NCBI GenBank assembly: GCA_965215445.1
Contig: CBDCDT010000002.1
Coordinates: forward strand, 1,240,001-1,304,000
Direction of reading: 5' to 3'
DNA: 64,000 bases
Source of the DNA: CBDBLK01 sp965215445
GTDB lineage: Bacteria; Bdellovibrionota; Bacteriovoracia; Bacteriovoracales; Bacteriovoracaceae
The notes beneath the pieces were generated by a model. The model was not told the origin of the DNA, ran no database searches, and saw only the letters and a program-made list of their open reading frames with translations. Positions within the stretch are counted from its first letter, which is position 1, and every line of letters begins with the position of its first letter. The translations under genes and the position numbers were made by a program. Below are positions 8,059 to 16,889 of the stretch, in pieces.

Positions 8059-8077
8059 CCTCTTTGTTTTCGCTATC

Positions 8078-8350
8078 TTAAAGGGGTATCCATGGAACAT
8101 TGGCCTTTTTGGCCTTGTCGAGGTCTTCGTATCTGATATAAGTCCCGTCCATAAGTCTGCTGCCATTGGGGGCCATCATTTTAAGGGAAGGCCCACCTTG
8201 CTTTAACTTTTCAATGAAAAGCTTGGTCGTGGCCCTATGGAGTTCAAAAAATTTTTTCCTTGTCCAGTCTGGCCCCCAAGTGAGGATCGCCGCCACAATC
8301 GCGCCGTGAAAAAAGACCCTTGGAATAATGCTTAAAAATAGGCAATACAT
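8078..8350 (-). CDS. Small membrane-anchored hypothetical protein
   Basis: 90 residues. An N-terminal hydrophobic segment (about 2-25) precedes a charged helical domain with RKKFFELHRATTKLFIEKLK and a DGTYIRYEDLDKA stretch. A GGGGGG-type ribosome binding site lies before the ATG and a strong terminator follows, so it is an independent, expressed gene. Family not recognised. Confidence 0.65.
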   Translation of the reverse strand: MYCLFLSIIPRVFFHGAIVAAILTWGPDWTRKKFFELHRATTKLFIEKLKQGGPSLKMMAPNGSRLMDGTYIRYEDLDKAKKANVPWIPL

Positions 8351-8458
8351 ACAACCCCCCTTTGTGTTGCGGTTTTTTACCTATGAAAGCGTAGTCTTTT
8401 TTTAAAGTCCAGCAGTTAGTTTGATAAAATTTTATGGGCTAAATTTGGGCTAAAACAG

Positions 8459-8479
8459 GTCAAAATGGCCCATTTTGAC
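8459..8479. repeat. 9-bp perfect inverted repeat
   Basis: GTCAAAATG, a 3-nt GCC spacer, then CATTTTGAC. Without a following T run it is more likely a protein-binding site than a terminator. Confidence 0.5.
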
Positions 8480-8623
8480 TAAAATTAGAACGCAAGGCGC
8501 ATGGTTGCTCGGGTTTGTAAAAGTTTAGTAAATCCAGTGATTTAAAGTAGATTTTTGCGATGTGTAGTTTGTTTTTGTTGTCTTGCATTATGGAATCCGC
8601 GTCGGGGCACCAATTGTCAAGCT

Positions 8624-8663
8624 ACTCGAACCGCCGTTTTTTGAAAAAAATAGCGGTTCGAGT
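8624..8663. repeat. 11-bp perfect inverted repeat, 18-nt loop
   Basis: Arms ACTCGAACCGC and GCGGTTCGAGT. The loop has a T6 and an A7 tract that can extend the stem. The right arm resembles a tRNA T-arm core (GGTTCGAGT), though no complete tRNA surrounds it. Confidence 0.55.
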
Positions 8664-8769
8664 TCTTTCACAAGATACTGAAATTATTAGATTTTTTCTA
8701 AATTTTCCGATTGGTATGGGATTTAACTCACGATTGACTCACCGTTTTAGATCATGATAGTTTCCCTCG

Positions 8770-9255
8770 ATGGATTTAAATAATGAAGAGAAGGTCACCT
8801 TGGCCAAATTAGAAGAGATGAGATTTCAATATCAAACAATTGAAAATAATCACTCAAGGTTAATCAATAAATGCTCGTTGGGTATGGTCGGAATTTGTGC
8901 GATTCTTAGCTATATCGTAGGCCTTCAACAAAAAAACGACTCTCTTTTTCAACTTTCAAATATACTGTTAACTATCGCTATCATTTTACTGGTTATTTCT
9001 CTTTGTTTTTTATTCACAACCTTAACATCTTATAAACAGCATTTTATTTCACATAAACAAGTTGAACAAGATTCTTCTTCTTATCTCTCTGTTATAAAAA
9101 AAATAAATATATCATATTCAAAGATATTAACCAAGATGGTGAATGAAGTCACTAAATCCCATAAAAATTATAAAATATCTTTAATCTTTTTCATTATTTC
9201 GACAATGCTCATTTGCCTGCGATTTTTTCAACCATTCCTTCATAAACTTTTTTAA
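8770..9255 (+). CDS. Three-segment membrane protein
   Basis: 161 residues with membrane stretches at about 36-52 (LGMVGICAILSYIVGL), 63-86 (LLTIAIILLVISLCFLFTTL) and 137-155 (ISLIFFIISTMLICLRFF), separated by a charged loop. The short N-terminal helix is acidic. Its layout resembles small two-to-three-TM effector proteins of anti-phage systems such as SLATT-type proteins, but no motif proves this. No good ribosome binding site precedes the ATG. The 58-codon gene 14 bp downstream is likely co-transcribed. Confidence 0.65.
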   Translation: MDLNNEEKVTLAKLEEMRFQYQTIENNHSRLINKCSLGMVGICAILSYIVGLQQKNDSLFQLSNILLTIAIILLVISLCFLFTTLTSYKQHFISHKQVEQDSSSYLSVIKKINISYSKILTKMVNEVTKSHKNYKISLIFFIISTMLICLRFFQPFLHKLF

Positions 9256-9269
9256 CAGGAGAAAAAAAT

Positions 9270-9446
9270 ATGTACAATTTTGACAATAATGCATCTACAC
9301 GGGAAAAAGAAAAATCTTCACCTTCCGACGAAGAAAAACAAACCACACCTCCCAATGAGGATCAAGAATCAATTCAACCTTACGACATTGAATCAATTCC
9401 TCTATCAAGATCAGTTGATGAAAAAAGAAAAATCTTAGAGAAATAA
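9270..9446 (+). CDS. Short hydrophilic hypothetical protein (58 aa)
   Basis: It starts at ATG 9270 behind a strong AGGAGA at 8-nt spacing, 14 bp after the membrane-protein gene. The 58 residues are charged and Pro/Ser/Glu-rich (SSPSDEEKQTTPPNEDQES), so probably disordered. It looks like an accessory partner of the upstream membrane protein. Confidence 0.55.
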   Translation: MYNFDNNASTREKEKSSPSDEEKQTTPPNEDQESIQPYDIESIPLSRSVDEKRKILEK

Positions 9447-9574
9447 AATTGCGAGATAGTTAGTGCTTAACTTTTTTCTTTTCATTTTTAACCAGTATCA
9501 TTTATAAATAAGTCTGTTTATTTAACGTTTAGTTTCGACAGGAAAAACTTTTTCACCTTATGTTAGTAGATAAG

Positions 9575-10417
9575 CTAAGGCGAATTTCGCTCAAAGAAAA
9601 AGAGGTCGAGTTCCTGTGATATTTTATTGCCAATAATGTAATGATGTTCTGGCGGAATTAAAAGATAACTTCCCTTTTTGACCTCAATTTTTTGTGTGCC
9701 AAGGGTGATGCTACCGTGACCTCGATGAATAAAAACAATTGTGTTGGAGACAGTTTTTTGTGCAACATTTTGATTTTTTGGGACTGCTATTCGATCAAAG
9801 AGAAGGTCTGTAGAGAATTTTTTTTGTTTGTCCCCAACAAGAGTTTCTTGGAATGTCGCCATGAAAGGCCTTGGAAGGGCAGTTATATTTCCAATCAACA
9901 GACCATCTTCAAGGCCCTCGAGTGTTCCATCAAAAATATATTCAATATCTTCAAAAGTATAGCGGGGAAAAACGTAAAGAAATTCAAGAGGATTGTCGGC
10001 ATCGGCCTTGGTATAGTGAGGAACTCCCGATGGGATATATAAAAAGGTTCCTGCCTGTACGGCCACTTTGCGTTCTTTTCCCGGTCGGCCAAGATAAGTA
10101 AAACCTTTTCCTCCCAGAAAGTAATAAATTTCGCTTTCTTTGTGTTGATGGAGAAGAAGGTCGTCATAAATTACGGCCGTGCCCATTTTCAAAGCATGGG
10201 GATGTTTTACCGTATGATCCAATAGCACTTTATAGCGCGTACTACTTTTTTCGGCATTCCAAATTTGATAATCCTTGTTCTCGGCGGAACCTTTTAATAT
10301 CTTTTGGTTTTGGAGTAAGGAGCGAGCGCGGGGAAGACATTCGTCAGGTGAAGTAAATCCTCTGCCTGGAACCAGAAGAGGCACGATAATTCTCATCAGG
10401 CAGTAGAACTTTTTCAT
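9575..10417 (-). CDS. Secreted bicupin protein
   Basis: About 280 residues. An N-terminal hydrophobic stretch is compatible with export. Cupin domain 1 has HQHKESE (metal ligands expected at H92, H94, E98 counted from the upstream TTG) and GTFLYIPSGVPHY. The second cupin (about 205-275) keeps the fold (GHGSITLG, KGSYLLIPPEHHY) with fewer ligands. Cupins of this kind are metal-dependent oxygenases, isomerases or sugar-binding proteins; the reaction here cannot be named. The ATG at 10417 is chosen over a TTG at 10423. Confidence 0.7.
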   Translation of the reverse strand: MKKFYCLMRIIVPLLVPGRGFTSPDECLPRARSLLQNQKILKGSAENKDYQIWNAEKSSTRYKVLLDHTVKHPHALKMGTAVIYDDLLLHQHKESEIYYFLGGKGFTYLGRPGKERKVAVQAGTFLYIPSGVPHYTKADADNPLEFLYVFPRYTFEDIEYIFDGTLEGLEDGLLIGNITALPRPFMATFQETLVGDKQKKFSTDLLFDRIAVPKNQNVAQKTVSNTIVFIHRGHGSITLGTQKIEVKKGSYLLIPPEHHYIIGNKISQELDLFFFERNSP

Positions 10418-10542
10418 AAACAATTCTATGTTTATTTTTAGTCATTCTTCGCACTACCCTTCGATTGTGGCCAGTTGTGTCGCTTTTGTCACAATTTTTT
10501 GAGAATTTGTGGTGAATGTATTATGACTTTATGCACAATGGG

Positions 10543-10818
10543 CTAATCCCTGCTAAAGATACGGGCATCATCTCGAAGTTGCTCACACAGGATTCGATAG
10601 TCTCCACTGGCAACCACAATGCGTTCATAGGCCTTGGTTGATTGCTCGATACAATCTTTTAAACAGCTTTTGCGCTCTCCCATGTCCCAACGGCCACCCA
10701 TACAAAAGTCGCGGCATTCAAACATGATACGTTCATGCTCGTAGGCAAGGACACTTTCCAAGCGTTGTTGGGAAAAGACGGAAAACTGGAACAAAGCGAA
10801 CATGAGGAAGACTTTCAT
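10543..10818 (-). CDS. Small secreted Cys-rich protein
   Basis: 91 residues with a signal peptide (MKVFLMFALFQFSVFSQ). Cysteines in the CRDFC...SCLKDC spacing and a further C at about 78 suggest disulfides after export. A strong AGGAGA lies before the ATG. Family unknown. Confidence 0.65.
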   Translation of the reverse strand: MKVFLMFALFQFSVFSQQRLESVLAYEHERIMFECRDFCMGGRWDMGERKSCLKDCIEQSTKAYERIVVASGDYRILCEQLRDDARIFSRD

Positions 10819-11058
10819 TTTATTTCTCCTTTGTTGGCCCTTTTGGGCGGGTTCGTACCGAAAGAAGAAAGCAAGAAACCATAATATCTATTTATTGTCA
10901 ATGCTTTGATGTCTTGAGTTCTTTTGACGTGACGCAAAAGACAAAAGGCCTCTCCAGGCCCCAACAATACCCGATTTATATTGTATGACCACTTTGGCTA
11001 TGCTAAAGTCTATACTGGTTATTCCGTTGAGGGATAATAGTTGTAAAAGGTTGAAATT

Positions 11059-11976
11059 ATGACTGTTGAAACAAAAAGCAAGCTCTCACTAGAAATCGAA
11101 AAGACTATAAAGAAACTTGTTGAGTCCCAAAAGGAATTTCAAGAGGAGCAGCGAGAGTTACAAAAATTTCAGAAGGAAACCAGTCGCCAGATCAATAAAC
11201 TGGCGGTCGAGGCAGAAAAAGACCGGAAAGCGGCGGAGGCCAGGGCAGAAAAAGACCGGAAAGCGGCGGAAGCGAGAGCAGAAAAAGACCGGAAAGCGGC
11301 GGAGGCGAGAGCAGAAAAAGACCGTAAGAAAACTGACCTCCAAATCAATAAACTGGCGGCCGAAACTACCAAGGCCTTTGAAAGAGCTAACGAGGCCGCC
11401 AAAAAGGCCAACGAGGCCGCCAAAAAGGCCAATGAGGCTGCCAAAAGGGCCAGTGAGGCTGTAGAAAAAAATGTCAAGGATACTGAAAAATGGCGAACAA
11501 AGGCAAGAGATTTTGTCACGGGTGAAGTTGGCAACAAGTGGGGTGAATTGGTCGAAGTCATCACCAAGGAAAACTTGGGCCGTCTCTTAAAAGAGCGCGG
11601 TTTTAAAATCCATCGGGTTTACGGCAACGTAACCGATGAAGACAAACGACAGTGGGAAATTGATGTCATGGCCGTCAACGGAAAAGAAATCGTCATTGTC
11701 GAGGCCAAAGCGTCCTTGACTGTCAAAGATGTTAAACTTTTTATCAAAAAGAAACTTCCAAACATTAGGGAATATTTGCCAGAACACAAGGACAAAAAAA
11801 TTCACGGGGCGGTTGCCTACCTTAGATCCAAAGTAGAAGCAAGCGACAAGAAGGAAGTTCAACACGGAAAAGATGCCGCCAAATATGCCTTTGAGCAAGG
11901 CCTTTTTGTCATCAGCGTGACGGGCGAAACTGCCAGTATGCTCAACGACAAGTCTTTCAAGCCGAAAGCATTTTAA
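11059..11976 (+). CDS. Coiled-coil protein with PD-(D/E)XK nuclease-like domain
   Basis: 305 residues. Residues 1-145 form a charged coiled coil containing 3.5 copies of AEKDRKAAEAR (52-91) and three ANEAAKK-type heptads (about 110-130). Residues 150-280 resemble the DUF3782-type PD-(D/E)XK fold: GELVE near 162-166, WEIDVMAVNG with the core Asp, then IVIVEAKAS with the E-x-K. Such proteins are common in cyanobacteria and mobile regions; their substrate is not established. ATG 11059 follows an AAAGG. It stands alone between a secreted-protein gene and a convergent GNAT gene. Confidence 0.7.
   Translation: MTVETKSKLSLEIEKTIKKLVESQKEFQEEQRELQKFQKETSRQINKLAVEAEKDRKAAEARAEKDRKAAEARAEKDRKAAEARAEKDRKKTDLQINKLAAETTKAFERANEAAKKANEAAKKANEAAKRASEAVEKNVKDTEKWRTKARDFVTGEVGNKWGELVEVITKENLGRLLKERGFKIHRVYGNVTDEDKRQWEIDVMAVNGKEIVIVEAKASLTVKDVKLFIKKKLPNIREYLPEHKDKKIHGAVAYLRSKVEASDKKEVQHGKDAAKYAFEQGLFVISVTGETASMLNDKSFKPKAF
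11212..11331 (+). repeat. 33-bp in-gene tandem repeats
   Basis: Three full copies plus a partial fourth of a nearly identical 33-bp unit encode AEKDRKAAEAR. Near-identity at the DNA level indicates recent expansion and potential copy-number variation. Confidence 0.8.
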
Positions 11977-12135
11977 AGAAGTAAGCAGGTTCCCCGTTTA
12001 GTATTTTTTGCAGCGAATTAAATTGGTGGACGTCACGCTACCCTAAAGTGGTCGAACCAGTATTAATCACTGTCCGAGAGGTGAGGGTACGGCCTAAAAA
12101 GGCCCAAAATCAACCTTATAACGACTCTGCTTGTT

Positions 12136-12945
12136 TTAGGCCTCAGCGAAGGAAAAGTTAGGGTTGAGAAGAGATGTTAGAACTTCTTTTTCTGAAAAAC
12201 CAAGTTTTTTATAAATTTTCAATGGTAAACTATTTGCCTCAGATTCAACCACTATAATTGCTTTAGAGTTTCTACTTTTTATCCAATGAAATGCTTTATA
12301 CATAAGCGATCGACAGATATTTTTTCCTCTATAGTCTGGATGAGTTTCTATATTTTGAAATCTTCCAAAGGCCCCCGTAAGAAAAATCCCTAAATCACCG
12401 ATTAATTTTCCTGAATTATACGCTCCTAACCAAGTTCCTTTATTGGCTAAAACTATTTTTTTATAGGTAAAAAACTTCTTTTCTGTAAATTTTCTGTAGT
12501 TTTTATATTTTCCATCGCTATTACCAATCATAATTTGCAAATCTATAAGTTCTTTCCATTCTGAATCAGTTTGTATTTCTTTTAAAGTAATATTGTCATT
12601 GCAAAGAGAAGGGGAAGACATTTCACTAAGAGTTAGAATAATGGTTTTTTCTACATGGCATCCTCTTTCTGCAAATTCATCTAAACTTGATTCTTCACCT
12701 AAATCCCAAGTAAAAGCAATATGATTGATAGATTCTCGATGGCCAAACTCGTTTTTGAAAGCATCAATCCATTTTTTACTGTCGGTTTTTTTAGGTGGAC
12801 TATCAAATATGAGATAATTTCCCCAGTAATATTCGGGATTATCTGGTGTATGAATGGCAAACCAATTCTCTTTTGGTGTTACATTTCCAAAAAATTGGTG
12901 AAAAAAAAGGTTGGTTTTTAACCCTATTGATTTTATTTGTTTCAT
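12136..12945 (-). CDS. GNAT family N-acetyltransferase
   Basis: 269 residues. The C-terminal GNAT domain has the acetyl-CoA-binding motif A NIETHPDYRGKNICRSLM (R/Q-x-x-G-x-G/A variant RGKNIC), followed by a strand/helix ending IYKKLGFSEKE as in this superfamily. The N-terminal half (1-125) is a divergent, possibly second GNAT-like, domain. GAGGGAA precedes the ATG. The gene is AT-rich and poor in GGCC compared with the core, which suggests acquisition. Substrate unknown. Confidence 0.75.
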   Translation of the reverse strand: MKQIKSIGLKTNLFFHQFFGNVTPKENWFAIHTPDNPEYYWGNYLIFDSPPKKTDSKKWIDAFKNEFGHRESINHIAFTWDLGEESSLDEFAERGCHVEKTIILTLSEMSSPSLCNDNITLKEIQTDSEWKELIDLQIMIGNSDGKYKNYRKFTEKKFFTYKKIVLANKGTWLGAYNSGKLIGDLGIFLTGAFGRFQNIETHPDYRGKNICRSLMYKAFHWIKSRNSKAIIVVESEANSLPLKIYKKLGFSEKEVLTSLLNPNFSFAEA

Positions 12946-13166
12946 TTATTCCCTCTTTTGCTCGTCTCTAAAAATAGAGATTTTCCATGTTCACTAAACG
13001 TAGCACCTTTTCGTCGAGGGACGCTTAATTTACTACCAAGGGGTTATTTTTGACAAATAGGCCGGTATTTTTTACAAGGTTTGCCAATTTTTCCCAATAT
13101 TCTTGACTCTTTATGAGGCAAGAGAGTACGAATCCAGCACATAAACACATAAGGAGGACAGATCAC

Positions 13167-16100
13167 ATGAAATATTTACTCACTTTTACCGCTCTTTTTC
13201 CCCTATTCTCTCTTTCCGCCCAGAAAGTCATCGACGAGCGTGAAATCATAGATCAACTCATGCTCACAAGACTCCAAAATTATTATGAGAGAAAGGTTTC
13301 TCAAACCACGGAACGCTACCACCAGTTTATTGACAATACCACCAACGTCACCGAAGAAGATACCAAACGCTATATGGAAGCGGCATGGGAAGAGTTTACT
13401 CGTTTGAGAAATGCCAAACTCCGAGAACTTCAGGCCAAAGAAAATCAACTCAACCGAAATATTGATCTCTACAATCAATTAGTCGATGAAATCAGGCCAC
13501 AAGTTGAGGAATACAAATCTCTTTCTGAACTTCAAACGCGCTTGCAAAGCAACCTTCAACAAAATGAACACCTCTACCGTGAATCCGCCCAAATCCTTGA
13601 TCAAATCAACTCCATGCTCAATCCTTATATTGAACGCTATCAAGAGGCCGCAGGCCTTCAAGAAACCTTAAATGGCATTATTGAGGCCTACGAATCGGGC
13701 ACTCACCCTTCAGCTCAAGAAATTGCCGACATTATGGAGGATTTTGAAGCGTTCAAAGAAGTGGTAGTTTTTGAACTTGAGGCCCAGGCCGACGAGTACA
13801 ATGCTCTATTGGCGGCCTATAGAGAATGGCTTGAAGACATGCAAGGTTATTTGGCGAGTTTGCAAAGCGAAATAACAAGTCTTGCAACGGATATTCAAGA
13901 GCAAACTGAAATCGCCAACGCCGATATTGTGGAGTATAACGATCTTGTAGATGAGCGAAACCGCTGCCGCACAAATTCTTGTGTCAGTTCCTATGACTTG
14001 GAATTGAGGCGTTTAAACGCCCGTATCAATATCCAAACGAATTATGTGGATGAACTCAAAGTCAGGCATAATAATGCTGTTACCAACTACAATGGCCAAT
14101 TCTCTAGGATAGAAGGAGAAAATACTGCTCAGGCAAATACCATCCAGGAACGAAGAACGGTGTTGGAACGTGAAGAACAAGAGGTTTTCGAGTCCTTGGA
14201 AAACAGACAGCAGGAGGACTCTGAAGAGATTCGTGCCATTAATCTCGTTCTGGAAAATGAACTTGACGACATTCGAGAAGAAATTGAAGAGATAGAATCT
14301 TTTGTCAAGGAAGGATTGGGTGAAAACTACGCTCAAGGGATTTCGTCACACCGCGAATATATAGATGCCATGGCAAGACACATGGCAAATCCTGAATCCT
14401 TTGTGCCCTTTCTCAACCCTATAGGGGCCACACCTGCCGTCGTTTTTTGTTCTCAGTTTCTCAAGGAAGAAAACCATACTTCCGTCTATGAATCCATTTG
14501 TGAAAATGGATACCTCGTCGATCAAAAGATGCGCACTTTTGTTGACATTTATGAAAAACTTTCTTCGGCCAATAGAAGATTGGAGACGTTGGAAAGAGAA
14601 CTCATGGCCAAGGGAGAGAAGCAACAGGAATTGGAAGGTCTTATCACCACACAACGAGAAGAGTTTTTTGCTCTTGGAGAAAGTACCAACAGGGAAATCG
14701 AGCAGTATTTACAAGATTATCAAGATGAGTTGGAAGCATTGGTACAATCTTCTGGCCAACAAACTGGGTTGATGGCACAGATTTATCTTTTAGAGTTGAG
14801 AATCATTGAATTGGAATATCAGCTTTTGCAACAAGTAATTTTGGATACACAAGACGATGCTTCAATTCAAGAAATAAACGCTGCCAATAACGAACTCGAT
14901 GCGCTCCCTCTTGTACGGGAAGGAGTGAACAACAAAGACGTTTTGGGAGAAACGAGTCTCGCCGAGGATATTTTGGCCACACAGCTAAAATCCCATACTG
15001 CCGTAGTACCATGGAGAGCTTTTTCAGGAGAAGAAAATTTCTCCGTCCAGGAAATGAGAGGAGAAGAAAAAGATGCCTTTATGGCCACTTGGTACGGAAT
15101 TTTAGCGGATGCGGGAATTTTCCAGGAGAGAGCGCAAAATGGAGAACTTGAACCCTATTTTTTTGAAGTGCTTTTTAGAGAGGCGATGGGGAACGGCGTT
15201 CTTCTCAACAAGGTTTCTCTTGAAAATAACGAAGTCTCTTATCAAATTGTGGCCAATGGCAAAACCTATTGGATAGGAAGTGATGGTCAACTTTTTGAAA
15301 TTCCCTTTGCCGACCTCTTTGAGTTTGAATTTAGGGCCGAATCGCGAATTGATCGAATTATTGCGGATTATTACCAGGATTTTAAAAGTGAATTTGAACC
15401 TCTCTACGGCAATTTGGATGCTGGAAGGCAGGATGCCATCGCTTTGGCCGAAGCACTTTTGCGCGAGGCCTACGCTCTTGAAAATGAGGCCATATCCACC
15501 AGGGCCACTGGCCTTGCCGAAGGGTTGGGGCAAATTGCTCTGGGCATGACTCCGGTGGTGGGTGATGCCGTCGATCTCTACGAATTTGCCTTTGGGCGGG
15601 ATATTTTTGGCAACTCAATAGGCGTGACTTCCCAAGTGGCCGCGGGGCTTGGATTTTTGTTTTTTGGCAATCGTCAAATGTGGTCATCTTTTTTAGAAAG
15701 CAGCATGGGCAGCACCATCAAACTTACCGGCAAGGGCCTTCGCAGGCCTCCTGGTGCCTTGTTAAGAGAGGCCGAAAGCATAGCGAATCTCACCACCAGA
15801 GAGGGAGCGGCGTTTCTTCAAAAGGTAGTGAAATCCGTGGATAGTGAGGTTCCCCGTGCCAAGCTGGAAAGGATTGCCCGCAGCTATAAAGCTTTGGATG
15901 AAGTGATGAAGGCAAATTTGGGCAACCTTCCCCCAAAGCAGAGTTGGGAAGTGACCAGGACAATCAGGCAAAATGCCGATGAATCTCTTACCGCCAATGA
16001 CGTATTTAGAAGCAATTATAGTGGATACGTCAGTGGTGAGGGAAGGTATGCCATTCAGGGAAATGCGGGGCTTCATGGAGCGGTGGATGCGTCAAATATG

Positions 16101-16406
16101 AGGGCATTGGAAACTTCCAGGGTAGAAGTTGATTTTAACCCCAATAATGAGGCAGGTTTTATTACAGGAACTAAAACCTATGAAGTCGTGACGTTGGACT
16201 TGACCAATCCAGAAATTAGGAGAAGAATTGGAGTGACAGAGAGGAATTTAATAGAACTTACGGTAGACGATTCAAATGCTTATGAACTAACCCAGCAAAT
16301 TGGAGACATCGCCAAAAATCTTGGTTATGAAGCAATTGTTTACCCATCAGCATCGACCAAAGGTAGAGGAAAAGCAATTGTTGTCCTCAAAGAGGAGCTT
16401 TTTTAA
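13167..16406 (+). CDS. Secreted polymorphic-toxin-like protein, RES-like C-terminus
   Basis: The ATG at 13167 follows AGGAGG and starts a signal peptide (MKYLLTFTALFPLFSLSAQ), giving 1079 residues; an upstream in-frame start at 13113 lacks this support. Residues about 25-640 are long acidic coiled coils. Around 785-830 a Gly-rich segment (MTPVVGDAVDLYEFAFGRD) resembles the pre-toxin TG motif of polymorphic toxins. The C-terminal 120 residues look like a RES domain: R960-Y, Glu982 in ALE, VVTLDLTNPEIRRRIGV, and the GYEAIVYPSAS end. RES toxins degrade NAD+. The abutting 136-residue gene would be its immunity protein. No secretion partner gene is adjacent. The toxin call is inference from architecture. 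Confidence 0.6.
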   Translation: MKYLLTFTALFPLFSLSAQKVIDEREIIDQLMLTRLQNYYERKVSQTTERYHQFIDNTTNVTEEDTKRYMEAAWEEFTRLRNAKLRELQAKENQLNRNIDLYNQLVDEIRPQVEEYKSLSELQTRLQSNLQQNEHLYRESAQILDQINSMLNPYIERYQEAAGLQETLNGIIEAYESGTHPSAQEIADIMEDFEAFKEVVVFELEAQADEYNALLAAYREWLEDMQGYLASLQSEITSLATDIQEQTEIANADIVEYNDLVDERNRCRTNSCVSSYDLELRRLNARINIQTNYVDELKVRHNNAVTNYNGQFSRIEGENTAQANTIQERRTVLEREEQEVFESLENRQQEDSEEIRAINLVLENELDDIREEIEEIESFVKEGLGENYAQGISSHREYIDAMARHMANPESFVPFLNPIGATPAVVFCSQFLKEENHTSVYESICENGYLVDQKMRTFVDIYEKLSSANRRLETLERELMAKGEKQQELEGLITTQREEFFALGESTNREIEQYLQDYQDELEALVQSSGQQTGLMAQIYLLELRIIELEYQLLQQVILDTQDDASIQEINAANNELDALPLVREGVNNKDVLGETSLAEDILATQLKSHTAVVPWRAFSGEENFSVQEMRGEEKDAFMATWYGILADAGIFQERAQNGELEPYFFEVLFREAMGNGVLLNKVSLENNEVSYQIVANGKTYWIGSDGQLFEIPFADLFEFEFRAESRIDRIIADYYQDFKSEFEPLYGNLDAGRQDAIALAEALLREAYALENEAISTRATGLAEGLGQIALGMTPVVGDAVDLYEFAFGRDIFGNSIGVTSQVAAGLGFLFFGNRQMWSSFLESSMGSTIKLTGKGLRRPPGALLREAESIANLTTREGAAFLQKVVKSVDSEVPRAKLERIARSYKALDEVMKANLGNLPPKQSWEVTRTIRQNADESLTANDVFRSNYSGYVSGEGRYAIQGNAGLHGAVDASNMRALETSRVEVDFNPNNEAGFITGTKTYEVVTLDLTNPEIRRRIGVTERNLIELTVDDSNAYELTQQIGDIAKNLGYEAIVYPSASTKGRGKAIVVLKEELF

Positions 16407-16817
16407 ATGACATTTAGACTAGATAAAATTGCAAATATTATCAAACAGGAATGGGATACAGAAAAACGATATAGGGAAATGAGAAAAGTTCTAGTTGATA
16501 TATACAAAGCAGATTTTTTTGGAGATGAAGAGAAAAAATTCATTCCGACAACAAAAGAAGTCTCCACTAAAAATTTTGTTTACAAATGGAGCAATTGGTT
16601 TGGCACTCGAAGAATCTACTGGGAAGACTGGAGTGATATTTGCGAGGAAGGATTAAATTTAACATTAAAATTTATCGAGAGTGATTTTGAGGATTTTAAA
16701 GAAATAACAGAATGTAAAGAATTAATCCAAAAGCATTTTGACAGAATCGACGAACTTCAAAAAAGCAGCAAATACACTGAAGAACAAAAAATGGCATGGA
16801 ATGATATGGGTTATTAA
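16407..16817 (+). CDS. Putative immunity protein to the RES-like toxin
   Basis: 136 residues, soluble and acidic, with a Trp-rich core (YKWSNWFGTRRIYWEDWSD) and no signal peptide. Its ATG directly follows the toxin stop codon, with GAGGAG upstream inside the toxin gene. Position, size and cytoplasmic character are what is expected of an immunity protein. The family is not recognised. Confidence 0.55.
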   Translation: MTFRLDKIANIIKQEWDTEKRYREMRKVLVDIYKADFFGDEEKKFIPTTKEVSTKNFVYKWSNWFGTRRIYWEDWSDICEEGLNLTLKFIESDFEDFKEITECKELIQKHFDRIDELQKSSKYTEEQKMAWNDMGY

Positions 16818-16889
16818 AACTTGTCTCGCAAATGCATAAAAATAAAAATTAGCCTTTTATAAAAAACATTTCAAAAAAGAGTGCTTTTA

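Larger units (their letters stand above)
7253..8077. other. 825-bp non-coding repeat region
   Basis: No supported gene. The stretch carries direct repeat B (7483-7629), a shorter relative of its start (7808-7860), and two copies of a second repeat (7670-7799 and 7859-7990). Together they form a degenerate tandem arrangement with a period near 190 bp. Confidence 0.6.
8351..8769. other. Gene-free stretch with two inverted repeats
   Basis: No supported gene. It contains a 9-bp perfect inverted repeat at 8459-8479 and an 11-bp one at 8624-8663, plus GGGCTAAA twice at 12-bp spacing (8437-8456). It probably holds the promoter of the 8770 gene. Confidence 0.55.

Noticed and set aside
8459..8479. 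9-bp inverted repeat as a terminator
   Set aside because: No T run on either strand and no gene ending nearby; kept only as a possible binding site.
8560..8757. 65-codon open frame
   Set aside because: It crosses the 11-bp hairpin and has no ribosome binding site; composition follows the DNA structure.
13113..13166. Longer start for the toxin-like protein
   Set aside because: It would put 18 polar residues before an evident signal peptide, while ATG 13167 has a perfect AGGAGG.
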